NCBI GenBank assembly: GCA_947579605.1
Contig: OX388316.1
Coordinates: 16,309,290 to 16,373,289, forward strand
Direction: 5' to 3'
DNA from: Athripsodes cinereus
Lineage: Eukaryota; Arthropoda; Insecta; Trichoptera; Leptoceridae
Length of the DNA: 64,000 bases
This document shows positions 1 through 14,095 of the stretch, one piece after another (the first letter of the stretch is position 1; each line of letters begins with the position of its first letter). The notes under the pieces were generated by a model that was not told the origin of the DNA, made no database searches, and was given only the letters and a program-made list of their open reading frames with translations. The position numbers and the translations under genes were made by a program.

Positions 1-1920
1 TCCACTGAAACAAAGTTTTTTTCATATTTTGATCCACTCTAGATTAATCATTCCAAATTGATCACACTCACCGATAGCCAACCTATCAATTGTGTCAAAA
101 AATTCATAACAAAGTTTTTTTCATTCAACTTTTTCTAAATATATTATTCGATTTATTTTGCAAAACTCCATATCAATCAATCAATAACAAATAGAATATG
201 ATTTAAAGTTTTACTATTTACTTTATTATAGTGATCCAGTTTTCATCGAAACGTATCAATCGCGACAATCGAAACATAGGTTACTATTGTAAAGTAAACT
301 GTAAAATTTAAGGTCATAATAACACTTTCTATCTCTATATCATTACGAATCTCCCACAAGTGCGATAGCAAGTATGGAGATAAAACACAATTATTATTGA
401 CGAAAGCTATTTTCCGCAAAAAGTTAATATTATAATCGTGTCCGGCATATTTTTTACAATATATTTTTCAAATACGAATAAACCAAAAAAAAACCGAATA
501 AAGTAACCCAGCTTTGAATAACAGAGGATTTAAAATTTTCGTGACTATCTTTGGGTACAAAATAATAAAATTAAAAGAGTAGAGTAATATTCTAAAAAAA
601 CATATAATAAACAAAGTAACATGTTAAATGTTCGGGAAATTGTTCTGAAATACATACGCTATACGATATAAGTTATAATAAGAATAAATTTCAATCAACA
701 TATCACGGTCATTCTACTGAAAGCTATAATTACGGTAAAGTTTAATTGAAGTTCAAAAGAATAAATAAGAAAACGTTGCTGAAAACAAGTGTATGTATGT
801 AGAAGGCATCACATCATCTATAAGTGGCAATTATTTGAAAGATTTAGTTCACGGTCGATCTACTCACGAGATGCCATTGATTTATAATAATAACGAACTT
901 ACAAAACACGTCAATAAAAATATTCTTATTTAAATAATAGTTGAACGGCATTTCAAAATAAATACAAACAAATCATTAAATTATTAAATAAAAATAAACG
1001 TACTAGGTACCGTACAAAACATTTATTTACTTTGTTATTATTTTTAGTATTATTGTTGAACGCTGACATTTGCCAATACATTGATTTAACATTTATTATC
1101 TGGTCATGTCAAAATGTTGATGTTTGTGCAATTATCCATTTTAAATATTCAAACAATAAATATGGACTGCAGATTATATTAATAAATTACTAACCATATT
1201 TATCAGATGATTACATTATATTATTACTGGTACTTTTTTACACAAAAAAATAATATACCATAACTCTCTGTAATAAAATAGAAGCCTTAGATATAAAATC
1301 GTTAATCAATCCTTAGAAGACGACGCATAACCTTCAATCAAATAATCAAGAGAAGTGATAATTTAAAAAATATACTGTTGAATCAAATGCAACAATGATA
1401 AACGTGAATAGACTTTGATTAGGTATATTGATTGCATGATGTGCTTTTCCATACTAATTAAAGCAAGGACGATGGATAGTCATCAGATATAATCCTTTAA
1501 AAGTGAAATTTTAAAGTAGGATTTCGCTTTTATGAATTAATTTTACAACAATCTAAACTACAAAAGATTTTTCTATAGAAAGTATCTTCTCAAACGGGTT
1601 GTTCGATCAGTAGGTAGTATATTAAGTAACTACTGGATATTTTTAAACAAGATCCCAGGATCATCCCGGTTATTTACTTAGACAGTGTGGTAGATATGAA
1701 GATGGAGTTAACATTATTTTAATTTTATTGACACATCTACAGATTTTATACGAATAAAATATGCTAACAATATAAAAATGCACTAATCCAAATGCACATG
1801 CGTTTTTAATTATACATATGCAGCTAAAAAGAAAGTTAATACAATAGTAATTAACGAAAATCAAGACTTAAGAGAAGGAAAAATTAAAAAGGGCATGTAG
1901 ATCATATAAAGCTTAGAAAA
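1..1920. other. AT-rich stretch, nothing recognised
   Basis: Low-complexity AT-rich DNA with frequent stops in all frames. I see no repeat family, RNA gene or plausible exon. The short open frame near 1670-1864 has AT-driven composition and no recognisable domain. Confidence 0.6.
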
Positions 1921-1990
1921 GACAAAGACTGGACGGAACTTGAACCCTCAACCTTTCCATGGCACTACCAAATAAGATGACGTTGTATTT

Positions 1991-2090
1991 TCTAAGCCTA
2001 ATATGATAGTTGCATGTGTTAACTTATGTGTATAATTTACATACATACATGACTTCATACAATGGTTAATTGCACAAATAACATCGATTA
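1991..2090 (+). repeat. SINE body, degraded copy
   Basis: The segment with TATGATAGTT and CATACAATGGTT matches the body of the tRNA-headed SINE at 32478-32645 in the same order, with an extra roughly 20-bp AT-rich stretch in the middle. The sequence just before it (about 1932-1970) looks like a tRNA head on the opposite strand (minus-strand GGTTCAAGTTCC, box-B-like), so the expected sense head is absent or inverted. The homology is clear by eye; family name unknown. Confidence 0.5.
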
Positions 2091-3223
2091 TAAAAGAGAT
2101 AACTTAAAAATTAATAGAGGCTATTACAAGTAATATAAATAATAACGGATACATGATATAAAATAACAAAAATACTCTATGGCTATTGCACGATAAAATC
2201 AATATAGAAAATATCAACATTCAACCACAATGTATAAGTACCTACAATAAAATACATTAAAATTATGCATTACAATAATTTTCTAAAAGGGTATAAAAAC
2301 TCAATAAATCAAATAACGTGTACCCTTTGCTGTGAACACAAGAACCAACATAATAATGGAGGTCAAAGTCCAATCCATAACTCCAGACAACAACTAGGAA
2401 CACATCATACCTAAGTATACCCCAGAGGAAGATTTAAGGATGTAAAAAAGGGTTTATTTTCCCACCGCACACTCCGCTGTGGCATCCTAAAATCACATCT
2501 ACACAGAGAATGTAAACATTCAAAACACCGATTTTCAATAATAATCTTTCACTTGTCAAGGTACCTACTTTGTATATTTAATTTAAGTTTTTATGTTTCA
2601 ATCAACAATATCATTCAATTTTTAAGATTGTTGTGATTAAACTCATTATTGACTTATTTTGAAAGATTATAATTTTTAAAGTTTTGGTAAATAAAGGAAG
2701 AAAAGGAATAACTTCGAATCAAGTATAACCATAAATAGCTAAATTGAACACATAATATTCTAAAAGTATATAAAGGTTTCATACGATTTAAAATAAAAAT
2801 GAAATTTCGTTAGTATTTATAGCTAAAATTGAAATACCAAGCCATGTAGACGAGAGAACATGAGTTATGGTTTGGAGTCGTGAAGTTGGGATCGGGCGCA
2901 GGATTTACCTTAGTGAAACATTTATTGATAAATTAACTCTAGACTATTCAACAAAACCTATAGTTTGTGAACAACACAACTACCTTAAGACCGATCAGCA
3001 CGCGCGGTTCTAAAGTAAGGTGACCACAATACCGATGTTTCAAATAAATACCAAAAATCAATGAAAATATATATATTCCAACAAGTGTCGTTAATATTAT
3101 GGATTTTGCTTAAATAACAATTTTCATCAAATTAGTCTGATGTCGGTACATTTAAAACATATTAATTTTATAACATTCTATTTTATTCTTAAAAAATTGC
3201 GACAAATAGAGAAATAAAACACC
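2091..3223. other. AT-rich stretch, nothing recognised
   Basis: No coding potential or repeat family that I can name. A slightly GC-richer patch around 2330-2510 has no recognisable product. Confidence 0.5.
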
Positions 3224-3364
3224 TGGAGGCCTAGAACAGAGCATAGAAGAGTTGGAAAGCCACAGAAAGGATAGTCCGACGGCATTAAGTAAATTGTGGA
3301 TCTCCACTGGAAGAGAGTTACGTCCAACAAAGAAATCCTAGAGGAAGCCTACGTCAAGTACTGA
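3224..3364 (+). pseudogene. LINE polyprotein C-terminal fragment (degraded)
   Basis: One frame reads WRPRTEHRRVGKPQKG, a stop, SDGIK, a stop, then IVDLHWKRVTSNKEILEEAYVKY and a stop. This order (RVGRPQ-x-SDDI, then HWxRVAxNR, then GEAYVQ) is the conserved tail downstream of the reverse transcriptase in one group of insect non-LTR retrotransposons. Two internal stops show it is dead. Nothing upstream (no YADD motif) belongs to it, so it is a short 5'-truncated relic. Assignment to LINE tails is from memory of the family pattern. Confidence 0.6.
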
Positions 3365-4046
3365 GCGCAAGAAGAAGGCTGAAGGGTAAGGGATGATACG
3401 ACTGTGATGAAGCATAAATTAAAAATACACTGGATTATTCAACGTCATTTGTTTTTTAGCTTTATATGGATTCAAAACTGATAAGACAACGACAAATAGA
3501 AAAAGTCATTATAAAAGTGTACACAGGAGGGAATTGAAAACAATAAACTAAGTTTCCGTAAGCATCAATCACACTAGTATTTCATTTGTACATTAGATAC
3601 AAAAACAATCATCAAAAAGTGCAAAAAAATTAAAAATTATACAATACAATATCGAGAAGGTGTGTTTATCGTTAAAATGCTAAAAATACTTTTATTAATT
3701 AAGTATTTCTGATACGGTGTCACCACACAACGAAAGAGTTCATCCCGATTCGAGTACAGAACGAATTCACCATCTAGTATTATGTGTATTATGATGTGTT
3801 AACATAACACTCCAAGGGTCGATGATGATGCGAAGTCTACCTGAAGTAATAATACTCGTACATAATATTGCTACACTACTACCACTAGGCTAGTAGTACT
3901 GTCTTATACATTACTTAGTACAAACAACTACCATAACCTCTCTCAATACCCTGCCTGTGATACCTTAACTACCTTCAGATTTTACATAGAATACACATTC
4001 ACAAATTGATACGAGAAAGAACTAAAAGAAATATTTTCATATCACC

Positions 4047-4088
4047 TGTAAATTTATGAGTGTCCTATAAAAGACAGGTGTCCTATTA
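4047..4088 (+). repeat. R repeat, short 5'-module fragment
   Basis: GAGTGTCCTATAAAAGACAGGTGT matches the 5' module of the R repeat at 17269-17494 and 23800-24040 (GAGTGTCCTGTAAAAGGCAGGTGT, positions 17304-17327). Too short to place beyond that match. Confidence 0.4.
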
Positions 4089-7000
4089 TTCTGAATGGCT
4101 TATTTTTAAAATCCGCATGTTTATTATACACAGTTGGTCTTTACATTTTTATAGTGATTTCACAAACAAATAACGACGCAAAAATACGTTTATATTATTT
4201 TTTTAGAATATTTACTATTTTTTTAATGTTCAACTGGATTTGGGCACAACGTGCAGATAACATAACCTAAATTATCTAAATGTAGGAGCATCTAATTGAC
4301 ACAAAATTTTCAACGTTAAGTAATTCCAATGACAAACAACCAATGCAATTAGATAAACGGATAACAAAAGAACAAGAAATACAATAAAAGAACAACAAAC
4401 AACGGTTCAATAGTACCTATAGTTTGAATTTATTGTATAAATTTCTAATGGTAGCAATAAAATTTGATTGGTAATACAATGAAATTAAAGACATACTCCG
4501 TACAGGTAGGTACTTACATTAAGATAATAATATGTCACTTAGTCGTAAATATCAAATTCCAATGGAAAATTAGGCACCACATTAACGTTAATTTTAATTT
4601 ACTATTATGTGCCAAGCCACGAATTAAGGACAGCATAAAAGGTATATGTACAGAATTTATCGTCAACATTTTCACGGTCATTTGCTCGAGTAAATTGTTT
4701 CTATGTAACAACTTTTTGAATATCTATTGTACCTAATGAATGAATATTATTATTGCTCGAACGACTTCTCTGTGTGTTATTTATTTATTTAGAGAATATT
4801 AGTGACGTTACCATACCATAGAGTTGAAGACACTGGAATCTTTTGATTGAAATTATCAATACCGGTCGATAACCAGCTCTGCTACGAATATATAATGATG
4901 GTACTATGGAGAACTCCCACGTGCCCGACTTCAGGTTTCTTAGATTCAATTTAAATAATAATTAAAATATTACACATAATACAAATTAAACTTACATTCA
5001 TTTTACTTTTGAGGAACTTTGTATGATTCAGATGAAAGTCAATGCTGATACCAGTCCTTTAGACGTTATTAGACCAGTCAACTAGGATCAATTATTTTTT
5101 ATACTAAGCCATGAGATGAATATAATTTTCTAATAAACTCCACAGCTATTAGGTCCAATTACCGCATCGTTAATTATGATAGCAGTAAAAAAAAAGAAGT
5201 ACGCAGATTACATTTCTTTTTTCTTTGCAAACCCGGAAAAAGCTTCATAATGGAACTTATGAATGATCGGACACAATAAATTAGTTACCTTTAAAAAACT
5301 TTATATTTCAAAATAAATTTAACCTGGTTGCATCTTTGTAAGAAGAGATATTTTTCGAGTAAAATTAGCCTAACATACATACAAAATGTAAAATTTTCAT
5401 TCGAATATTAGTTCTGACGAATTCAATGGAATAATTTTACACATGGACTATTTTTTTAATATCTTAAAATTTAATAAGAACACTAATCTTATTAATTGAA
5501 ACGCAGCTCAATATTAGATAAGTTGTAATGATAAAAGGCGTGATGCATAAACTGCATGAAACAAACTTTACTTTTGACACGTACGAGTAAGTATATAAAA
5601 TGATACCACATTGCACGCACAATGCGAAGCTTTGATTCGTTCATTGTATACAGGTATTGGTTCTTACAGTATGTATGAATACGGTATTATGGAAAGATGT
5701 ATGATTGTTCTCATATGTGCAACTGTGCAAGCATTCAACCAGATAAAATCTAATAATTTCAAACAGAACCTATTCCTGAAACGAAGAAAAAAATAATATG
5801 TTTACGTACGTAACAAAATCATTTCTTTTGTACGAACACGCAAAATGCAGCGAGAGAAAAACGGTAGATTAATATGAACAAAAAGACGAAATATTAAGTC
5901 ACTCTAATATTAATTTTAGTAATTTATAACAAACCTCGAATTCATTACAATTTACAGAGATAATTATTTCAAGAACCAATATTTACGACTATAGAATCGA
6001 ATAATTTACGTTCATAGCAGTAGGTAATAAGTCAAATATAAAAAGTGTTTGGGAATTATACAAAACGATTCGGTTTGCAATTCGATTGAATTCGCTATGA
6101 TAAACCCAATGGAATTCATCAGGAGCAATCAAGTCGTACGGAATATTGTGCAGCTGTTCAGATTGGTTTACTCACAGGAGTATCAGAGAATCACTTTTTG
6201 TCTCGTCGGTAGCAGGTTCATTCCAGTCCTTATGCGCTGCGATACTACATACGTATACAAACCAATACAACATACAAACCTAAATGGAAACTATTGAGTA
6301 AAAACAGCAGAGGTACCTATTATGGACAATATGGTGTTCACTTCACTGCTATACACAAAAATACCAAAACAAAGTGAGTAGGAATCTAAGTTAATTCCTA
6401 CGAAACAATAAAGCACCTGATTTTCGATGGAAAATACAAAACTGAATGTTTCGAAAGCCAATGCGGAAGTAAATTTCAGAAAAAATTATTTACACCAAAA
6501 TACGAATACACAAAACTAGAGAGATTAAGGATCTAAAGAAAACTGCAAAAGGTTAATGTAAATACCCTGTTCACAAAACACCTTGCATTCTGAATCAAGT
6601 ATAAATGAAATACCTATTAATGACGTTCTTTTTGATTTTAAAAGCTGCTCTACCTTATTACAGACAAAATCGAAAACAGAGCAGAGATAAGCAGTATGGT
6701 TTGAATAACATACTTGTACAGTAAATTTCTTAACGTTTCCTTTGTATTATTAAACGTGCGAGATCCTTAATGATACAAAATGTATTCCTTCTAGTGTAAT
6801 CATAAAATGTTAGTCTGTCTCAGCGAATATGTAAGAACTAACTTACAGAGCATTCCTTCATTTGTATAGTCCCCTATTATTGGAATAATTGCACACAGCC
6901 ACAAAATAGGTAATGAAAAGTGCAAGCACCCTGAAGGTCAATCTCATTAGTAGAAGCTTTCGATTTGCACTGCATATTTCTTCATGTGGTTAGGTACCAG

Positions 7001-7171
7001 TTTTTATATTGACTTCTTTTACGATCCACCTTATTGGGATTATCTATTTATAGTCATGTGAGTCTTGCATCGAACCTGCACTTTTTAATGTATTTATAAA
7101 ACTCCATTTCTTTAATTCATCTGTTGTACTTTGCATACCACAGTTTTTTCAATTCGTTTAAAATGGAATAA
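4089..7171. other. AT-rich stretch, nothing recognised
   Basis: About 3 kb with small open frames (for example 4464-4736, 5611-5796, 6049-6297) whose translations show no domain, signal peptide or repeat relationship I can identify. I do not consider them genes. Confidence 0.5.
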
Positions 7172-7305
7172 TATGCATTCATCCTACAAGTGGGGACGAC
7201 GCGACGCCAGCAGAACAACTGCATGCAATAAACATATAAGCTGGCCTCTCCGTGCCAACAAAAAAATCGAGATATTCAGGATGGGCGGCAATATAACAAC
7301 ATCTT
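7172..7305 (-). repeat. R repeat, partial copy
   Basis: On the plus strand the order ACAAGTGGGG, GCATGCAATAAACAT, GGCCTCTCCGTGCCAA, AGGATGGGCGGCAA follows the minus-strand copy at 37610-37832. The TAG-rich 3' tail and the 5' module are not evident, and divergence is high. Confidence 0.5.
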
Positions 7306-8282
7306 CATATGTATATTCTTTTCGTGAAACAGACAAATTAATATCGGGGCAGATTATTATAAATAAATAAATTTCTTATCGCTAAATATAGAAAAAATAT
7401 TAAATACATATCTGGTATGAAGATTATGAAGATATGAAATAAAACAACGTATTTATTATTAGCAATTAATATCTCGTCGCAAATAACGTTATACAGTGCT
7501 ATTGAATGGAATGGTATTTTAACAGTTTCATTATCTACAACTCGGCAATCAGATAAATTATTGTAAATCCAATTAAAATAATTAACAAACCAATCTCATT
7601 AGTAATGATAATCTATTTCACCCTAGATTGTTTAACCTGGTCCGACATAAAGAGATTAATATAATACATAATGAGGTCTACATAGCTTAAGTCTCGTATA
7701 ACACTCTTCACCTCTTTCAATAACCCAATTAACATTCTTGTTAATAAATAATAAACATACATCTATATGAAGCCACACATATAAACGCAATAGATACACA
7801 ATACACAGTAACACCACAATCACTAATTCGTTAGCCTCAGAACATTATTGAATAAGCACAAAGCTTTGTGTTACGAAATAAAGCAGTGTGAAACGCCCGT
7901 CCTTATTTCTGGTTTTGAGGTTACATACTAATGTTATAAATATATAACAAGTATTTTCAATTTATTGATATTCCTATAAGATTTAATTTGAAATGTAAAC
8001 GACGCGTTGACGATTTCAGGAATAATTGTTAACATATTGTTGAACAACAATTGAAACCAATTGTCAGAGTATTTTTTACTTGAATCATTGGAACAGTGAG
8101 AATAGAAGACATGCTCACTTTTTAAACCTAAGCATGCCTGAATTTGGAAATAGATAATCGGGATAAACCTAAGTCACCGACAAAACACGCAAGTAGGTAC
8201 ATGGATTTCTAATAAACGAGAAAGTCTAGTACCTACTTGTTTTTTAAGCATGTAATCCAAGGTGATTAAATAAATTTACGCA

Positions 8283-8560
8283 TTGTTTATTTATTTGAAA
8301 GCCGTGTGCATATTGACGGAAACCCAACGCCCACCCGGACAGCGCAGAAGTCGGGACTTCCATTTATGCGAAATCCTATGTCGAATGCACATTGAACGCG
8401 AGCCACCGACCACCCGGATAACGCAGTATCTGGGTAAGCAAATCTTATTCACACCGAATGCACCATAGTGGACAGCCTGAAGGACTGGTCGGCCAATAAG
8501 CACCGTAGCCTCAATGCGTGGAATCTATAGATTACACTCCTTCAAGGTTCCTCTAGCCGA
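8283..8560. other. GC-richer islet with internal duplication, unassigned
   Basis: Distinctly GC-richer than the surrounding DNA. Two diverged units about 82 bp apart share the pattern TGCA(T/C)ATTGA ... CCACCCGGA(C/T)A(G/A)CGCAG ... GGG. Both strands are open for about 200 bp (8283-8468 plus, 8291-8503 minus), but neither translation has a recognisable domain. It may be a fragment of an unrecognised mobile element; I do not call a gene. Confidence 0.35.
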
Positions 8561-10304
8561 GAGAAGCAAATACATTTATAATAAGAAACAAAAAGAAAAT
8601 TAGAAAAAGTAATATTGCAAAATCTATCTATACGATCACGTTAGCGAACTATGTGCTATAGCAAATAAGGCATTCAGAGAGGAATGAAAAAACATAATAA
8701 TGTAGGTACAAAAATCATTACTCACACACAAAGCGTTACAAAGGACAGCCGGTAGATGCAACGCAGTTTGCTTAGTTCAGACAGATTAATGTCGGGCAAA
8801 TGCGAACGGTTGTCCGTTTCTGTCAAACGTTCACCTTTTAATTGGGAACTACAATAAATATTTAACAATCAATTATATTTTATGATGAAATTGTTAACGA
8901 GTGAAAAAATCCTTTAACAATATTAAAATATGAACCGTTAAGAATTGAATGCATATTATAAAATTATTGCAATTTCTTTATTCATTGCTCTATAAATACG
9001 TAAAGTCTATACCTATGTAATGTAAAATATTCGTCAAGCGATTTCGGCCACCGATTACCTCAAATTATTATTACGTAACCATGTAAAATATTAAAACATT
9101 TACAATAAGGGCATTAACACTTAAATAAAATATAAATTACATAAATTAACGATAATAAGAATGTAATTTAAATATTTAAAAGCTGTCAAATAGGTAATGT
9201 ACTCGTAATAATGTATATTAGCATTTTTAATAAGGTACATGTTTAAAACAATTTTTCTGTCATTTAAATATCAGCTACCTACTACATACTTCTGCACATT
9301 TAAATGACACATAGGTACTTTCTTAGTAAATAAAATAAACCAGCAATTCCGTAATCAACAATAGACCATTATTGTTAAATACTTTTTATAAGCTTTTATG
9401 GAAATTCGTTGATATCCTTTATTAAAGTCATTTGAGGGGTATTAAAACCAAGTAAGATTGCAAAAATGTTCATATTTTCGCTAGCAATACTGGTTAAATC
9501 ATTGCAATATAAATCAGTCTCTATCCCCAAGTAAATAGGTATGTTTGAAAAATTGATTTAGAAGCAAAAACACTTCATGGGGAAATAGACATGTGCCGTT
9601 TTTGTACCAATGTTGAGACTTTGATTCTATACCCCTCATGTCACAATTCAGTTACCCAGATAAAATTATCAAAGATTTCGCTTTTTTTATACAGGAAAGC
9701 CACTCAAATATTACAAATAGTGTACATATTTGGCACTCGCTGAACTCCCTACTTTCCTCTCAAAAACATACCACGTACATTTTACACACAAGTCAAAACG
9801 CAATTTAGAAATAAATAAATAGCGTATTAAATAATACTGAGAATGAAGTAGCGCGAGCAAATCCAAGCAATTTGATATGGGTGTGGTCCCATAGTTTGTT
9901 ACGCAGTTATCAATTAAGAAGTATATTATCTATTCTTCATAGGTATATGTATATTTTTTAATTAAATACCACCTGCACCTATAAGTCTATAAATAATAAA
10001 TAAATAATAGGTATAGAATGAATATTTTTTTCTCTACAAGTGATCTGTAATATTTCTGAAAATGAGATATAAAATATTCCAATCGAAAAATAAGTATCCA
10101 TGTTCATCCAGTACGAAAATAATACCAAATACTTACATACTTAACATCAAATATACTAATCATTATAGGAATATTAGCAGGGCCCATCTTTCTTTTACCA
10201 GTCAACTATATAAGGACCACGTTATAGCTCAAAATTTGGCATCTGTTTCGTTGTTCCCTTTCCTACCTTTTCTCGTCCTTTGTATCTCCTCCTTTCCCTG
10301 GTTG
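8561..10304. other. AT-rich stretch, nothing recognised
   Basis: No motif, repeat or coding segment that I can support. Confidence 0.5.
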
Positions 10305-10432
10305 CGAAAATTTCATAAAATTGGGTTACTTGGAAGAAATCGCACCTCTGCGATAAACTATCCTTCAGTATGTCGCTTGTATAATTGTATTTTATTTAAA
10401 CTTATTTTTATGAAAATTTGCTTGTAGGTAAT
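10305..10432 (+). repeat. Putative LINE 3' UTR relic
   Basis: The words TTACTTGGAAGAAATCGC and TGCGATAA followed by a T-rich stretch resemble the 3' untranslated region of a LINE common in Lepidoptera (consensus recalled as TGGAAGAGATCGC..TAGCGATAA). The 121-codon open frame covering 10062-10427 runs through this relic and has no protein similarity I recognise, so I treat it as chance. Confidence 0.35.
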
Positions 10433-11053
10433 TAATGTACGGTAATGAGTAAATAAATAAAAAGATTGTAGGTACATGAAAAGTATATCAATTTTCTAGA
10501 AAACACGAGTGAATCAACAAACACTGAAATTTCAAAATATTATGAACTATGAAAACCAAAATAATATGGTTGAAAAATTATTTAAAACTACAAATACTTT
10601 TATTGAGATGTACTTATAAAAGATATATTCAGCGATGCATGTCCAGCAGATTGGGAGTCACTATCTTGTTGAAGAGCGTAGATTGACCGTATAAAATTGT
10701 AACGATATGATTGTAGTAATCAACACTGAGCGAGACATTAAAATAATATTCCAACAGACTGGGTAGGCACCCACGGCCGCCTAGTGAAGGGTAATATTCT
10801 AGCTACGGTAACTCATATAATACAAACTATGATCCTTTGCACACAACAAGATTTGCATAAGTCGGATACTTGAGTAATTAACAAAATATATCTAAGAATG
10901 CTTCTTTACTTAAAGCAATGACTATCTTCAGTAGTGTAATGATGTCTTATGCATTACTCGGTTATTTCCAGGCATCTTTGTTACACGAAAAATGTAACGG
11001 TCTAAACTGAGTTTCTAGTCTTAACTGTAGGTATTTCTAAGATTTTCAATGAC

Positions 11054-11100
11054 TATACCCTCACGCCGTATGTCAAATGGGGTAAAAGCGGGAACGCCTT
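11054..11100 (-). repeat. RTE-like LINE 3'-end relic
   Basis: On the minus strand GGCGTTCCCGC ... ACATACGGCGTGAGGGTATAG matches the last coding bases and tail of the RTE-like fragment at 51389-51871 (GGCGTTCCGTT ... ACATGGCGTGAGGGTATAG). Only the extreme 3' end survives. Confidence 0.5.
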
Positions 11101-14015
11101 ATAAATTTATATTTACAAACTTCTCACTCGGCCATTAACACCGAGCATCTGCGTATAAAAATAAAAAGAGAAATATTGAAAAAAAAATACGTGGAAAACG
11201 TTCTTAAGTAGGGCAATATAAGTTTCTGCGTGAACCAGAAATCTTTAGTCGACAACAAGTTAGAAAATAGTTTCGATGCTACAGTCTTATAATGTGAAAA
11301 GGATCTAGTAGCTAGATACGTACTGTAACAATAAGCGATAAAGTTATGTAAATTGGCGTAATGAACACAAACAAGATGTGGTGAATTGTGGAAAGTCAGT
11401 AAGTAAATGAAAAAATGTGTTAAGTAATTAGTGTTATTCGAGTAGAAGAATTAAAAGTAAACAAGAACAACCTAGATAGTGCTTTATAAATTGTACCAGA
11501 ATGTTTTTTTATTGTCAATACTAATAATAAGTAGCCACAATAAATAGATAATTATATATCATCAAACGATTGCACAAATATAAACAATTTTCCATTTTTC
11601 CAATACAAGCGAAGAAAATACCATATTATTATGATATTCAATATATTTATTTTTATTTTGTATTAAACTAATTATAAGTAAACTTCGATTAAAACTATTT
11701 CGAATTAAACGTGTTTCGATTAAAATTATATGTAAACTTCTCCATGTAAAGAAAATAATCTCTTAGAAAATGAATCATGCGCTATAAAAATAAAGTCCAT
11801 GTTCGAACGTTGTTTAAAACATCTACCACAATTCTACAAAATTATAAAACAAGTATTTTCTTAAGGCATAAAAACCCTTGTAAAATACAGTAGCAAATAT
11901 AATTTGCAGTATAAATAAAAACTAACGAGAATAATTTATTGTTTTATGTTTGCAAGAACAATGTTAATTTCCTGCGCAAACCACTTAACATAGGAACTAA
12001 AGTAATAAAAAACCTAGAAAAAAGCTGTGGTGGCATCAAGATCTTCTTACGGGTACTAAATGTAAGAAAGAAATAGACTTTACAAGTCTTCATACGAGGC
12101 AATAATTACTTTTACGTGTAAGCTATAAAATATCAACGCTACTTGTATGAACCACCAAGGTCGAATAGTTGCCATCTATGTATGAAGTATGGGAACAATT
12201 GTACAAACCACAGCTTGCATCCAAAAACGGTATTATAATGATGTTCATTATTACATGGATACTCTAATTGAATATAAATTTATTATTCCTTCCAGTGACT
12301 TTGAAGTAAAAGCAATCAATGTCCAGACGATTCACCTATCTGGAAACTCAATAATATGATACCCAATTAGTAACAAAGGTAATAAAATCCTTTTAAGTAC
12401 CTTACCTAACTTCGATTAAAATATACAATTATTGTCTAATATCGATAGTACGTCATGGAGATTATTTAAAAAAGCTCTATTCGTTTACTTATTAATTTCA
12501 ACACAGTACCAGACGCTTTAAAATTAAAGAAATAATACTATACTGCCACAGTTTTACTAAACTTTTGCAACCGAGTATGTACTCTACTCGTTCTAAAGTT
12601 TGAAATTAAATAAATGTTTCTATTTCGAAAATCATGCGAGAATCGAAACTTACTTAAATATTTATTCGTAAATATTAAAACAAAAGCAAGAAAACTTATA
12701 GAACACGTCATATTAAAAACACAAATTCAACCGAGCGGATAAAATTAAATGCGTCATACAACAAAACACACAATAGACAAAAATGCCGACCGACAAAAGA
12801 TTCTTCCACAGAATGTAATTAATTAAATGTTTAAAACAAACATCATAACCTATAATTATGATAGATCGCCATTCAATAAAACTGCGGCAACCATAGTAAT
12901 TATTATCATATATTATACACATAATGAAGTGAATCAGATTTTATGAAATAAAAATAGCCATAAGGAGGTTTAGAGGTTACACCTTCTTTATAACTAACCA
13001 ATATCAGATACATTATATATATTTTAGAGTCGTGTATGTTATTCAATGTTTAATTTTATATAGTCCTATCTCACCATCATCATCACCAATTATTAAAAGA
13101 GCAACATTCTTAGACTGTGATATTTTGAACTTTCAATCACGTTATATTTGGTTCCTTATGATGCTACGGTATAATAATCTATCGCGAAATTTAGAACAAT
13201 GGTAGAAGTACATACATTCTGGGTACAAAAAATATGTACATTTTAACTTGATGAAACAACGAGTTATTTACTAATGAAGATTAAGACGATAAAAACATAT
13301 AGTATTTATCAATAAGTCAACTTTATATTTTACAGAAACCGATTGAAATTCGTTGAAAATTACCGATTTCTGAAATAAAAATTTAGTGAAAAAAAAAATT
13401 GCAAAAAATTATGCAATAAATAAATTTCTGTTTTTGAAATATATTATGTCCCATCACACTACATAGTTGAGAAAATTTCTAGAGCAAAACATTCGAGAAA
13501 GCCTAAATTTTTAGCACTTTATCCAAACTTGCACTGAATATATCTAAAACTAATGCACCTACTTGTATAACCAGTCAAACGCCTTTAGCAGGATACTTGA
13601 GTAAATTTTACCAACAATTACCAAATTGTAGTAACACAAGCGAAAATGAATAAGCCAATGAGACCAATAATTATTTCACGTAGTTCATAGGTGCAGACAC
13701 GAGATAATAATTCATATTTAAATATGTTGTAGGCACATATGTATAAATATCATTATTATAGGATAATTGCTGGTATTGTAATTATAATATGTAGAGTTAT
13801 CATCGTTATTCATAAACACATTCGTCTACTCTTGAATACACAGTAATGGAGATGTTTCAACTGCTAACTGTCCAACAAAAATTCAAATACTGATCATATT
13901 CAAATATGCTTTAGTTTTTTTTGTCGTGTCAATATAGTCACCATGAATAGAAATGTTTTTAATCTATTCATCAAAGGCGAATCAACTCTAGAAAATAATT
14001 TTCCTATTTAAGATG
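11101..14015. other. AT-rich stretch, nothing recognised
   Basis: Nearly 3 kb of AT-rich DNA. A short (ATC)n run lies near 13074-13086. No coding segment or repeat family identified. Confidence 0.5.
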
Positions 14016-14095
14016 CCTAGGACAGGGAAGCTTTCTTCCAAATGGTCGTCAACGTCGGGGAGACCCGGCAGGACACGTGGAGAAGAAGAACATTT
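14016..14095 (+). pseudogene. Possible LINE C-terminal relic
   Basis: A GC-richer patch reading DREAFFQMVVNVGETRQDTW followed by RRRTFK in one frame. The DR-x-x-W/F-x-x-VV pattern is reminiscent of the extreme C-terminus of RTE/Jockey-type polyproteins, but it is only about 26 residues and the match is weak. Confidence 0.3.

Noticed and set aside
1925..1975. tRNA-like sequence on the minus strand
   Set aside because: Only a box-B-like stretch (GGTTCAAGTTCC); no cloverleaf could be drawn, so no tRNA gene is called.
10062..10427. 121-codon open frame on the plus strand
   Set aside because: It runs through what looks like a LINE 3' UTR relic. Residue composition is AT-driven and no domain is recognisable.
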